Of a DNA stretch of 64,000 nt, positions 34,351 to 41,972 are shown piece by piece. Position 1 is the first letter of the stretch. Each line of letters starts with the position of its first letter. Source of the DNA: Streptomyces diastatochromogenes. Its GTDB lineage: Bacteria > Actinomycetota > Actinomycetes > Streptomycetales > Streptomycetaceae. The position numbers and the translations under genes are program-made. The stretch covers positions 1 through 64,000 of the forward strand of contig NZ_MCGQ01000017.1 in NCBI RefSeq assembly GCF_002242805.1, given 5' to 3'. The notes beneath the pieces are model-generated. The model was not told the DNA's origin. It was given only the letters and a program-made list of their open reading frames with translations, and searched no databases.

Positions 34351-34664
34351 GCCTCGCGAATGGACGCGGGAACACGGCCGCGGTCGTTGACCTCGTAGCC
34401 GTTGTCCTTCGCCCAGGCGCGGATCTGCGCGGTGTCCTGGCTGCCGCCGGAAGCCACACGCGCCTTTCCACGCCCACCCGAAGCACGGCCTCCGGTACGA
34501 CGACCACCCTTCACATAGGGGTCGAGAAGGCCACGCAGCTTGTCCGCATTGGTGGTCGTGAGATCGATCTCGTACGTCTTGCCGTCCAGCGCGAACGTCA
34601 CGGTCTCGTCCGCCTCGCCGCCGTCGAGGTCGTCGACAAGAAGGACCTGAACCTTCTGTGCCAC
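34329..34664 (-). CDS. lsr2: Lsr2, nucleoid-associated xenogeneic silencer
   Basis: A 111-residue H-NS-like protein that bridges AT-rich DNA and silences foreign and specialised-metabolite genes. The N-terminal dimerisation domain (VQVLLVDDLDGGEADETVTF) and the C-terminal DNA-binding domain with the AT-hook-like RGR (NDRGRVPASIREAY) are intact. GTG 34664 is chosen because it starts the conserved VAQKVQVLL and AAAGGA lies upstream. The leftward promoter region is unusually AT-rich with a palindrome. Its 3' end overlaps the convergent neighbour. Confidence 0.96.
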   Translation of the reverse strand: MAQKVQVLLVDDLDGGEADETVTFALDGKTYEIDLTTTNADKLRGLLDPYVKGGRRTGGRASGGRGKARVASGGSQDTAQIRAWAKDNGYEVNDRGRVPASIREAYEKANG

Positions 34665-34731
34665 CGGATTTCCTTTCATCGATAACGTGAGGACCAGGGG
34701 GTGTTGCGGCGTCCGCCGTTTCGCCGCCCCT

Positions 34732-34761
34732 GTTATATGCAGTACTGCAGTACGTCGGAAA
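34732..34761 (-). promoter_or_regulatory. lsr2 promoter region with TGCAGTACTGCA palindrome
   Basis: On the minus strand TATAAC (34732-34737) is a good -10, and TTTCCG is 18 bp upstream. The spacer contains the perfect 12-bp palindrome TGCAGTACTGCA (34738-34749). The local AT richness would suit control by Lsr2 itself or by another repressor. Confidence 0.45.
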
Positions 34762-34790
34762 GCAAACCGCTTTTGCCGGAAAAACACAAA

Positions 34791-34811
34791 CCCCTGGGAG
34801 AGACCCAGGGG
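34791..34811 (-). terminator. Terminator downstream of argA
   Basis: CCCCTGGG (34791-34798) pairs with CCCAGGGG (34804-34811). On the minus strand the stem is followed by a T-rich run, fitting a leftward intrinsic terminator. Confidence 0.75.
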
Positions 34812-34868
34812 CCCGCCCCGGCCCGGAAACATGCGCGTTTCGGACATAGGGCACCGGGGCAATGACGA

Positions 34869-35402
34869 TCACAGATGCAGAAGCATCCGGCTGTTGCCCA
34901 AGGTGTTCGGTTTCACTCGTTCGAGACCGAGGAACTCGGCGACGCCCTCGTCATAGGAACGCAACAGCTCCGCGTACACATCGGTGTCGACCGGTGTCTC
35001 ACCGATCTCCACGAAGCCGTGCTTCCCGAAGAAGTCCACTTCGAAGGTCAGACAGAAAACGCGCCGAACACCGAGCCAGCGCGCTGTCTCCAGCAACTTC
35101 CCCAGCAACTGATGACCGACACCGGCGCCCTTGAGGCCGGGCTTCACCGCGAGAGTGCGGACTTCCGCGAGGTCTTCCCACATGACGTGCAGCGCCCCGC
35201 AGCCGACCACCTCGGCGTTGTCGTCACGTTCCGCCACCCAGAACTCCTGGATGTCCTCGTAAAGCGTGACCGTGGCTTTGTCGAGCAGGATGCGGCCGCG
35301 GACGTAGGCGTCGAGGAGGTGGCGCACGGCCGGGACATCGCTGGTCCGGGCCCGCCGGACGGTGATGGCTTTTGCGGTGACTTCGGGACGCTCTGCTGAC
35401 AT
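34869..35402 (-). CDS. argA: Amino-acid N-acetyltransferase (short actinobacterial N-acetylglutamate synthase)
   Basis: A 177-residue GNAT enzyme that makes N-acetylglutamate, the first step of arginine synthesis. The acetyl-CoA loop is VKPGLKGAGVGHQLL (Q/RxxGxG/A type), and VFCLTFEVDFFGKHGF is characteristic of the ArgA C-terminal domain. It lacks the amino-acid-kinase domain of the E. coli enzyme, as do the mycobacterial homologues. TAGCGT lies exactly 6 nt upstream of ATG 35402 with no ribosome site, so it is probably leaderless. It follows the BlaI-type gene by 9 bp. Confidence 0.88.
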   Translation of the reverse strand: MSAERPEVTAKAITVRRARTSDVPAVRHLLDAYVRGRILLDKATVTLYEDIQEFWVAERDDNAEVVGCGALHVMWEDLAEVRTLAVKPGLKGAGVGHQLLGKLLETARWLGVRRVFCLTFEVDFFGKHGFVEIGETPVDTDVYAELLRSYDEGVAEFLGLERVKPNTLGNSRMLLHL

Positions 35403-35411
35403 GAGCGGACG

Positions 35412-35843
35412 CTATCGCCCGGCGGTCTCCCCCGCCGCGCCGGGGTTCTCCTCTTGCGGGGCTTGGGGGGCTTCCTGGGTTTCCGGACCCTGCACGATGC
35501 GTACGGCGTCCCTGAGGGCCTGGCGCTGTTCCTCGCTCATCATCCCGAAGAAGGCGACAAGAGCCGCGGCCGGGTTGTCGCTCTGCGACCAGGCGTCGTT
35601 CATCAGCGCGGCGGCGTAGGCGGCTCGGGTGGAGACGGCCTCATATCGATAGGCGCGCCCTTCGGCCTCACGGCGCACCCAGCCCTTCTGATGGAGATTG
35701 TCCAAAACGGTCATCACCGTGGTGTACGCGATGGACCGTTCCTGCTGCAGGTCTTCCAGGACTTCTCGAACGGTCACCGGGCGGTTCCACTTCCACACCC
35801 GCGTCATGACCGCGTCTTCGAGTTCTCCCAATGGGCGAGGCAC
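35412..35843 (-). CDS. BlaI/MecI/CopY-family transcriptional regulator
   Basis: A 143-residue winged-helix repressor. LGELEDAVMTRVWKWNRPVTVREV, AYTTVMTVLDNLHQKGWV and the wing REAEGRAYRYEAV are the family's DNA-binding blocks; ALMNDAWSQSDNPAAALVAFFGMM is the dimerisation part. No BlaR1-type membrane protease sensor is adjacent, so induction must differ from classic beta-lactam systems. GTG 35843 is the start; TATTGT is 8 nt upstream and no Shine-Dalgarno is seen. argA lies directly downstream. Confidence 0.87.
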   Translation of the reverse strand: MPRPLGELEDAVMTRVWKWNRPVTVREVLEDLQQERSIAYTTVMTVLDNLHQKGWVRREAEGRAYRYEAVSTRAAYAAALMNDAWSQSDNPAAALVAFFGMMSEEQRQALRDAVRIVQGPETQEAPQAPQEENPGAAGETAGR

Positions 35844-35976
35844 AGCTCAGAACAATAGTGGGAGATCCCGGCAATGGCGTGCCGGACGTGCGCTTAGGTG
35901 ACAAATGTGAACAAAAAGGGCGCGCGACTCGGAAGGCACCGGGGTGCGAGGAGTCGTGCGCCCAGCGGCGTGCGGT

Positions 35977-36156
35977 TCAGGCGTCGCCGCCGGCGGAGGC
36001 CTTGCTTGCGCTCTCCGCGCGCGCGAGGGCGGCGTCCACGGCCGCGTCCTCCTTGGCCTTGGCGGCACCGCCCTGGGTCTTCACGATCACCCTGACCAGT
36101 CCGATGAAGAACACGGCCATGACGACCGGCGGCACGAGCGCGGAGACGTAGTCCAT
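35977..36156 (-). CDS. Small single-pass membrane protein (59 residues)
   Basis: A short gene encoding a protein that begins MDYVSALVPPVV, has one membrane helix (about 5-25, ending GLVRVIV) and a charged, Ala/Lys/Glu-rich cytoplasmic tail predicted helical, ending ASAGGDA. Support for reality comes from the helix, the clean codon bias and a TACCCT hexamer exactly 6 nt before ATG 36156 (leaderless). I recognise no family. It lies between the BlaI-type gene and another unknown, all leftward. Confidence 0.75.
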   Translation of the reverse strand: MDYVSALVPPVVMAVFFIGLVRVIVKTQGGAAKAKEDAAVDAALARAESASKASAGGDA

Positions 36157-36213
36157 GGCTCCAGGGTAGCCAGCGGGGTCGGGGCGAAAGGGGCGGGGTG
36201 GGCGGAACGCCGC

Positions 36214-36915
36214 TCAGCCGGCGGCGAGCTGCCGCGACTCGGCCGGCTCCGCCGGGTCCGCGGACGGCGTCGGCGGCTTGCGGCGGGGGAAGACCTCGCC
36301 CGGCGTGGGGATGGGGCGCTTCGGGGTCGCCGGTTCCGGGGCCGGGCGCTCGGCAGGGCGCGAGGGAGGGGTCTGGCCGGGCTTCGGAGCGGGCTTCTGA
36401 GCGGGCTTCTCCGGGTCGTCGGCCTCTGCGGCCGGGGTCTCGCCCGCGCCGCCGGGGAGGGCCAGCAGGCGCGTCCTGGAGGGCGGTACGGCGGGGGCGG
36501 GGACCTTGCGGGCACCCTGGGCGAAGCGTGCCCGCACGTCCTGCTCGGCGAGCGCCTGGCAGCGGTCCAGAAGGGCAGCCGCGACGGGGTTCCCGCGCAG
36601 CGCGCGCAGCGCGGCCAGATCGTCCGGCGTCGGCCGGTGCCCGGCGCCCAGCGCCTCCTCGAGCAGCGTGAGGTAGCCGGCGGCCGTGCCCGGCAGGGCG
36701 GCGCGGTACCGGCCCAGGTCGGCCACCAGGAAGGCGCGCAGCCTGGCCCCCTCGCGCATCGCCTCGTCGAGGGACTCGGCGAGGCGGAAGCAGTCCTTGA
36801 CGTCCTCGGCGGACGCTCGGCCAGGGTGAAGGGCGAGGGCGAGAGCGCGGCGGAGCACACGCAGCTCCTCCGCACCGAACGCCATGCCGCCGCGGGATCC
36901 GTATGGCGTGGGCAT
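36214..36915 (-). CDS. Conserved hypothetical protein with Pro-rich tail
   Basis: A 233-residue protein of unknown function. Residues 10-130 are predicted alpha-helical and well ordered (GAEELRVLRRALALALHPGRA, VKDCFRLAESLDEAMREG), while 140-233 are Pro/Ala/Glu-rich low complexity. No signal peptide or membrane segment. ATG 36915 is preferred over the internal ATG 36885 because TAGCGT lies exactly 6 nt upstream, suggesting a leaderless message. It stands beside the long tandem-repeat gap. Confidence 0.72.
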   Translation of the reverse strand: MPTPYGSRGGMAFGAEELRVLRRALALALHPGRASAEDVKDCFRLAESLDEAMREGARLRAFLVADLGRYRAALPGTAAGYLTLLEEALGAGHRPTPDDLAALRALRGNPVAAALLDRCQALAEQDVRARFAQGARKVPAPAVPPSRTRLLALPGGAGETPAAEADDPEKPAQKPAPKPGQTPPSRPAERPAPEPATPKRPIPTPGEVFPRRKPPTPSADPAEPAESRQLAAG

Positions 36916-37032
36916 GCGGCGACGCTACCGCTAATCGGACAAAAGTGACGAATCGGGATGCTGTGTCGCCGCGTGTCGCCACCAGGGTTCGCCCGACCGG
37001 GGTCACGCGCGGGGTTGGGCAGCGAAGGCTGG

Positions 37033-37440
37033 GCGTGGGGGGCTACACGGGGCGCGGAGCGGGAACACCGGGTGGGCGCGGGGCGCGAGACCAGGCGGGC
37101 GTGGGCCGCGCGACTGGGCGGGCGTGGATCGGGAACACCCCGCGCGCGTGGGCCACGACACCGGGCGCGCGTGGGCCGCGAACACCGGGCGGGTGTGAGC
37201 CGGGAAGCACCACTCGCGCAGACCGCGAACGCCCGGCACGCGCGGACGGCGCACACCCGACACGTGCGGACGACGAATCGTCGCTCGCCCAGGCCGCGAA
37301 TCACCGCGCGCGGGCCGCCAACAGCGGGCACACCTGGATGGCGAACACCAGGCGCGCGGGTCGGGAACACCCGGCACACGTGGATCTCGAAATCACCGCG
37401 CGCGTGGACCTCGAATCACCGCGCGCGTAGAGCGCGAAAA
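37033..37440. repeat. Degenerate 22-24 bp tandem repeat, about 18 copies
   Basis: Aligning by eye gives about 18 head-to-tail units with consensus TGGACCGCGAACACCGGGCG plus CGCG; clear members start near 37097 (TGGGCCGCG), 37168 (TGGGCCGCGAACACCGGG), 37380 (TGGATCTCGAAATCACCG) and 37404 (TGGACCTCGAATCACCG). Unit length alternates 22, 23 and 24, so no reading frame is kept and the array is non-coding. It fills the whole gap between coaX's terminator and the next leftward gene. Units nearest coaX are the most alike. Confidence 0.75.
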
Positions 37441-37465
37441 ACCGGCGCCCTCCGCGGGCGCCGGT
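37441..37465 (-). terminator. Intrinsic terminator of the panC-nadBC-coaX operon
   Basis: ACCGGCGCCC (37441-37450) pairs with GGGCGCCGGT (37456-37465). On the minus strand the stem is followed by TTTTTCGC, a good U-tract, 5 bp after the coaX stop. Confidence 0.9.
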
Positions 37466-37469
37466 CCCC

Positions 37470-38267
37470 TCACATTCGCGAGACGTTCCGTTCGTACACC
37501 AGGCGCAGGCCGACCAGAGTCAGCCAGGGCTGGTGTTCGTCGATCACCGAGGACTCGCCCAGCACCATCGGCGCCAGGCCGCCCGTGGCGATCACCGTGA
37601 CGTCGTCGGGGTCGTCGGCCAGCTCCAGGGCCATCCGGCTCACCACTCCGTCGACCTGCCCGGCGAAGCCGTACACGATGCCCGCCTGCATGGCCTCGAC
37701 CGTGTTCTTGCCGATCACGCTGCGCGGCCGGGCCACCTCGATCTTCCGCAGCTGCGCACCCTTGACGCCGAGCGCTTCCACGGAGATCTCGATGCCGGGC
37801 GCGATGACGCCGCCGACGTACTCCCCGCGCGCGGAGACCGCGTCGAACGTCGTCGCCGTACCGAAGTCGACGACGATCGCCGGGCCGCCGTACAGCTCGA
37901 CGGCCGCCACGGCGTTGATGATCCGGTCGGCGCCGACCTCCTTGGGGTTGTCGGTGAGGATCGGCACGCCCGTCTTCACGCCCGGCTCGACCAGGACGGC
38001 GGGCACGTCGCCGTAGTACCTCCGGGTGACCTCGCGCAGCTCGTGGAGCACCGACGGCACGGTCGCGCAGATCGCGATGCCGTCGATGCCGTCGCCCAGC
38101 TCCTCGCCGAGCAGCGGGTGCATGCCCATCAGGCCCTTGAGCAGCACCGCCAGCTCGTCGGCCGTGCGGCGCGGGTCCGTGGAGACACGCCAGTGCTCCA
38201 CGATGTCCTCGCCGTCGAACAGGCCGAGGACGGTCTGGGTGTTGCCGACGTCGATCGTGAGCAGCAT
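37470..38267 (-). CDS. coaX: Type III pantothenate kinase
   Basis: A 265-residue ASKHA-fold kinase for the first step of coenzyme A synthesis. Motifs: phosphate loop IDVGNTQTVLGLF (residues 5-17), GADRIINAV, VDFGTATTFDAV and VIATGGLAPM. It is not inhibited by CoA in characterised homologues and uses a monovalent cation. ATG 38267 lies 5 bp after the nadC stop. Last gene of a five-gene overlapping operon that also holds panC, so pantothenate synthesis and its phosphorylation are co-expressed. Confidence 0.95.
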   Translation of the reverse strand: MLLTIDVGNTQTVLGLFDGEDIVEHWRVSTDPRRTADELAVLLKGLMGMHPLLGEELGDGIDGIAICATVPSVLHELREVTRRYYGDVPAVLVEPGVKTGVPILTDNPKEVGADRIINAVAAVELYGGPAIVVDFGTATTFDAVSARGEYVGGVIAPGIEISVEALGVKGAQLRKIEVARPRSVIGKNTVEAMQAGIVYGFAGQVDGVVSRMALELADDPDDVTVIATGGLAPMVLGESSVIDEHQPWLTLVGLRLVYERNVSRM

Positions 38268-38272
38268 GACCG

Positions 38273-39250
38273 TTACTCCGCCTCGCGCAGGTCGAGGCCG
38301 ATGTCGAGGATCGGCGAGGAGTGGGTGAGGGCGCCCACGGCCAGGAAGTCCACGCCGGTGTCGGCGTACATGCGCGCGGTGTCGAGCGTGAGCCGCCCGG
38401 AGGCCTCCAGCAGGGCCCGCCCGCCGACGATCCCGACGGCCTCGGCGCACTCGTCGGGCGTGAAGTTGTCCAGCAGGATCAGGTCGGCGCCCGCGTCCAC
38501 GACCTCACGCAGTTGGTGCAGGGTGTCGACCTCGACCTCGATCGGCACCTCCGGGAAGGCCTCCCGTACGGCCTTGAAGGCCTGGGCGACGCCGCCGGCG
38601 GCCACCACGTGGTTGTCCTTCACCAGGGCGGCGTCGGAGAGCGACATCCGGTGGTTGACGCCCCCGCCGCAGCGCACCGCGAACTTCTCCAGCGAGCGCA
38701 GCCCCGGCGTGGTCTTGCGGGTGTCGCGCACGCGTGCCGAGGTGCCCTCCAACACGTCCGCCCACGCGCGCGTGGCGGTCGCGATGCCGGACAGGCGGCA
38801 CATGAGGTTGAGGGCGCTGCGCTCGGCGGTGAGCAGGTCACGCGTGCGCGTGGTGACCGACAGCAGCTTCTGCCCCGCCTCGACGCGGTCGCCGTCCTCG
38901 ACGTGCCGCTCGACCTCGAACTCGTCCGTGCAGACCACGGAGAGCACGGCCTCGGCGACCCTGAGGCCCGCCACCACGCCCGCCTCGCGCGCGGTGAAGT
39001 CGCCGGTGGCGACCGCGTCCTCGGGGATGGTCGCGACGGTCGTCACGTCCACGCCGCCGGCCAGGTCCTCCTGGATGGCGACGTTGGCGATGTCCTCGAC
39101 CTCGATGGGGTCGAGTCCGGCAGCGGCCAGCAGCTCGGCGAGCGCGGGGTCGAGCCCGCTCTCCAGGTACTCCTCGTCACCCTCGGCGCCGCAGGCGCAG
39201 CCGTCACCGCAGCCGCCGGTCGAGGCGAGGGGAAGGTCGTCGGTGCTCAC
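38273..39250 (-). CDS. nadC: Nicotinate-nucleotide pyrophosphorylase (quinolinate phosphoribosyltransferase)
   Basis: A 325-residue enzyme converting quinolinate and PRPP to nicotinate mononucleotide in de novo NAD synthesis. Core motifs are RDTRKTTPGLRSLEKFAV, GGGVNHRMSLSDAALVKDNH and IEVEVDTL. The first 30 residues form an extension with the Cys cluster GGCGDGCACG and several acidic residues, absent from E. coli NadC. GTG 39250 overlaps the nadB stop by 4 bp. nadA is not in this window. Confidence 0.95.
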   Translation of the reverse strand: MSTDDLPLASTGGCGDGCACGAEGDEEYLESGLDPALAELLAAAGLDPIEVEDIANVAIQEDLAGGVDVTTVATIPEDAVATGDFTAREAGVVAGLRVAEAVLSVVCTDEFEVERHVEDGDRVEAGQKLLSVTTRTRDLLTAERSALNLMCRLSGIATATRAWADVLEGTSARVRDTRKTTPGLRSLEKFAVRCGGGVNHRMSLSDAALVKDNHVVAAGGVAQAFKAVREAFPEVPIEVEVDTLHQLREVVDAGADLILLDNFTPDECAEAVGIVGGRALLEASGRLTLDTARMYADTGVDFLAVGALTHSSPILDIGLDLREAE

Positions 39251-40974
39251 TTGTTCTGCTCCTGAGGGCGCTGGTGTTGCCGGGTCGGGGGGAAGTCTGC
39301 GGTGTCCGTGGTGCGTACGGCCAGCGACCGGTCGGGATTGAGCCGTACGACGATGTGGCGCCGCCAGTTCGTGTCGTCGCGCTCGGCGCGGTCCTCGCGC
39401 CAGTGGCAGCCGCGGGTCTCCTCGCGCAGCCGCGCGGCGGCGACCAGAACGCGGGCCACGCACAGGAGGTTGGTCGACTCCCAGGTGTCGACGCCCGGCT
39501 CGGCGGTCTTGCCGTTCTCCTCCAGGGCCTCGCGGGCCTCGGTGTGCAGCCGCTGGAGCTGGTCCGCGGCCTTCTCCAGCGAGTCCGCCGAGCGGAGCAC
39601 GCCCGCGCCCTCGGTCATGATCCGCTGGACGGCGAACCGGGCCTCGGGGGCGAGCAGCGGGTACGCGGGCTTCTCCGGGTCCGGGACCGGTTCGGGCACG
39701 CGCGCGTGGAGGCCGTTTCCGGCGTGGACCGAGACGATGTCGGCGGCGATGCGCTCGGCGTAGACGAGGCCTTCGAGGAGGGAGTTGGAGGCGAGCCGGT
39801 TGGCGCCGTGCACGCCGGTGCAGGCGACCTCGCCGCACGCGTACAGGCCGGGGACGGTCGTCCGCCCCTGTGCGTCGGTGCGGACGCCTCCGGAGGCGTA
39901 GTGGGCGGCCGGGGCGATCGGGATGGGCTCGGTGACCGGGTCGATGCCGTTGGCGCGGCAGGCGGCCAGGATGGTCGGGAAGCGGTGCTCCCACATGTCG
40001 GCGCCGAAGTGCCGGGCGTCGAGGAACATGTGCTCGGCGTCCTGCTCCTGCATCCGCCGCATGATGCCCTTGGCGACGATGTCCCGGGGCGCCAGTTCGG
40101 CCAGCTCGTGCTGGCCGACCATGAAGCGCACGCCGTCCGCGTCGACCAGGTGGGCGCCCTCGCCACGTACCGCCTCGGAGACGAGCGGCTGCTGGCCCTC
40201 GGCGTCCGGGCCGAGGAAGAGCACGGTCGGGTGGAACTGGACGAACTCGAGGTCGCTGATCTCCGCGCCCGCGCGCAGCGCCAGCGCCACGCCGTCGCCG
40301 GTGGACACGGACGGGTTGGTGGTCGCGGAGAACACCTGGCCCATGCCGCCGGTGGCGAGTACGACCGCGGGGGCGTGCACGGCGCCCACGCCGTCGTGCT
40401 GGCCCTCGCCCATCACGTGCAGGGAGACGCCGGCGGTGCGGCCGTCGGCGTCCGTGAGCAGGTCCAGGACGAGCGCGTTCTCGATCATGCGCACCCCGCG
40501 CGCGCGTGCGGCCTCCACGAGCGCCCGGGAGACCTCCGCGCCGGTCGCGTCCCCGCCCGCGTGCACGATACGGCGCCGGTGGTGGCCGCCCTCGCGGGTG
40601 AGCTGGATGTCGCCCTCGTCGTCGGTGTCGAAGTGGGCGCCGGTGGAGATCAGCCGCCGTACCGCGTCGGGGCCCTCGGTGACGAGGATCCGTACGGCCT
40701 CCTCGTCGCACAGGCCCGCGCCCGCCACCAGGGTGTCCTCGAGGTGCTGCTCGGGGGTGTCGCCCTCGCCCAGGGCGGCGGCGATGCCGCCCTGCGCCCA
40801 GCGCGTGGAGCCGTCGTCCAGCCGGGCCTTGGTGACGACGACGGTCGTCAGGCCCGCGGCCTCGCAGCGCAGGGCGGCGGTCAGGCCGGCCACTCCCGAG
40901 CCGACGACGACCACGTCCGCGGAGATGGACCACCCGGGGGCGGGTGCGTGCAGTCGTATGCCTGTGCTGGTCAC
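39247..40974 (-). CDS. nadB: L-aspartate oxidase
   Basis: A 575-residue FAD enzyme that oxidises aspartate to iminoaspartate for quinolinate synthesis. The dinucleotide site is VVVVGSGVAGLTAAL (residues 21-35); STRWAQGGIAAAL, GGHHRRRIVHAGGDATG, FVQFHPTVLF and GVHGANRLASNSLLEGL are the succinate dehydrogenase/NadB family blocks including active-site His and Arg. ATG 40974 overlaps the panC stop by 4 bp. Upstream partner of nadC in the operon. Confidence 0.96.
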   Translation of the reverse strand: MTSTGIRLHAPAPGWSISADVVVVGSGVAGLTAALRCEAAGLTTVVVTKARLDDGSTRWAQGGIAAALGEGDTPEQHLEDTLVAGAGLCDEEAVRILVTEGPDAVRRLISTGAHFDTDDEGDIQLTREGGHHRRRIVHAGGDATGAEVSRALVEAARARGVRMIENALVLDLLTDADGRTAGVSLHVMGEGQHDGVGAVHAPAVVLATGGMGQVFSATTNPSVSTGDGVALALRAGAEISDLEFVQFHPTVLFLGPDAEGQQPLVSEAVRGEGAHLVDADGVRFMVGQHELAELAPRDIVAKGIMRRMQEQDAEHMFLDARHFGADMWEHRFPTILAACRANGIDPVTEPIPIAPAAHYASGGVRTDAQGRTTVPGLYACGEVACTGVHGANRLASNSLLEGLVYAERIAADIVSVHAGNGLHARVPEPVPDPEKPAYPLLAPEARFAVQRIMTEGAGVLRSADSLEKAADQLQRLHTEAREALEENGKTAEPGVDTWESTNLLCVARVLVAAARLREETRGCHWREDRAERDDTNWRRHIVVRLNPDRSLAVRTTDTADFPPTRQHQRPQEQNK

Positions 40975-41972
40975 GAGGCGGCTCCGAGGGATCCGAAGGT
41001 GAGAGGGAGGTTGTCGATCAGCCGGGTCGTGCCGACCCGGGCGGCCACCGCGAGGACGGCCTCGCCGGTGAAGTCGTGGCCGATCTCGGTGAAGTCGGAA
41101 GGGTCCACCAGGGCGAGGTAGTCCAGCCGGAGCGGCGGGTCGAGGCGGGCGGCCTCGTCCAGGGCCTGGCGGGCGGCCGCGCGGACGGCCGCCGGGCCGC
41201 CGGGCGCGGCCGTGGCCACGGCGTGCGCGTCGGCCGCCGCGCGGGACTCTCCTATGGCGCTCAGCGCCTCGGCACGCGCGTGCGTGGAGGGCACTTCGCG
41301 GGCCCGCGCGCGCAGTGCCTCCTGCGCGGCGTGCCGGTCACGGCCGGCGAACAGCGCGCGGGACAGGGCGAGTGCGGTACGGCGCTCGTCGGGCGAGAGG
41401 TAGCGGTTGCGGCTGGACAGGGCGAGCCCGTCCTCCTCGCGCACGGTCGGTACGGCGACGACCTCGACGCCGAAGTTCAGGTCCCGCGCCATGCGCCGGA
41501 TCAGGGCCAGCTGCTGGGCGTCCTTCTGCCCGAACAGGGCCACGTCGGGGCGGGTGAGGTGCAGCAGCTTGGCCACGACGGTGAGCACGCCGTCGAAGTG
41601 CCCGGGCCGCGAGGCGCCCTCCAGGCGTTCGCCCATCGGGCCGGCGGAGATGCGCACCTGGGGTTCGCCACCCGGGTACACCTCGTCCGCGGAAGGCGCG
41701 AACACGGCGTCGGCGCCCGCCTGCTCGGCGAGCTTCAGGTCGGCTTCGAGGGTGCGCGGATAGCGGTCCAGGTCCTCGCCGGCGCCGAACTGCAGCGGGT
41801 TGACGAAGACGGTGACGACGACCTCGCCGTCCCGGCCGGCGATCTCGCGGGCGGTGCGGATCAGCGTGGCGTGGCCCTCGTGCAGGGCGCCCATGGTCAT
41901 CACGACGGCACGGCGGCCGTGGCGCACGCGCGCGTGCAGCTCTTCGGCGGTGCTCAGCAGGGCGGTGGTCAT
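40971..41972 (-). CDS. panC: Pantothenate synthetase (pantoate-beta-alanine ligase)
   Basis: A 333-residue enzyme, ATP-dependent, joining pantoate and beta-alanine. Motifs: MTMGALHEGH (HIGH-type nucleotide site), VFVNPLQFG, ALFGQKDAQQL and LALSSRNRYLSPDER. The C-terminal 40-50 residues beyond the usual 280 carry an Ala-rich stretch. ATG 41972 shares one base with the stop of the upstream Rossmann protein, indicating strong coupling. Confidence 0.95.
   Translation of the reverse strand: MTTALLSTAEELHARVRHGRRAVVMTMGALHEGHATLIRTAREIAGRDGEVVVTVFVNPLQFGAGEDLDRYPRTLEADLKLAEQAGADAVFAPSADEVYPGGEPQVRISAGPMGERLEGASRPGHFDGVLTVVAKLLHLTRPDVALFGQKDAQQLALIRRMARDLNFGVEVVAVPTVREEDGLALSSRNRYLSPDERRTALALSRALFAGRDRHAAQEALRARAREVPSTHARAEALSAIGESRAAADAHAVATAAPGGPAAVRAAARQALDEAARLDPPLRLDYLALVDPSDFTEIGHDFTGEAVLAVAARVGTTRLIDNLPLTFGSLGAAS

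Noticed and set aside
36903..37430. A 175-codon plus-strand open frame through the tandem repeat
   Set aside because: Repeat units of 22-24 bp break the frame relation, codon use is odd, and there is no ribosome site; the frame is open only because stop codons are rare in GC-rich DNA.
37033..37440. CRISPR-like array
   Set aside because: Units are head-to-tail without unique spacers, are degenerate, and there are no cas genes nearby.
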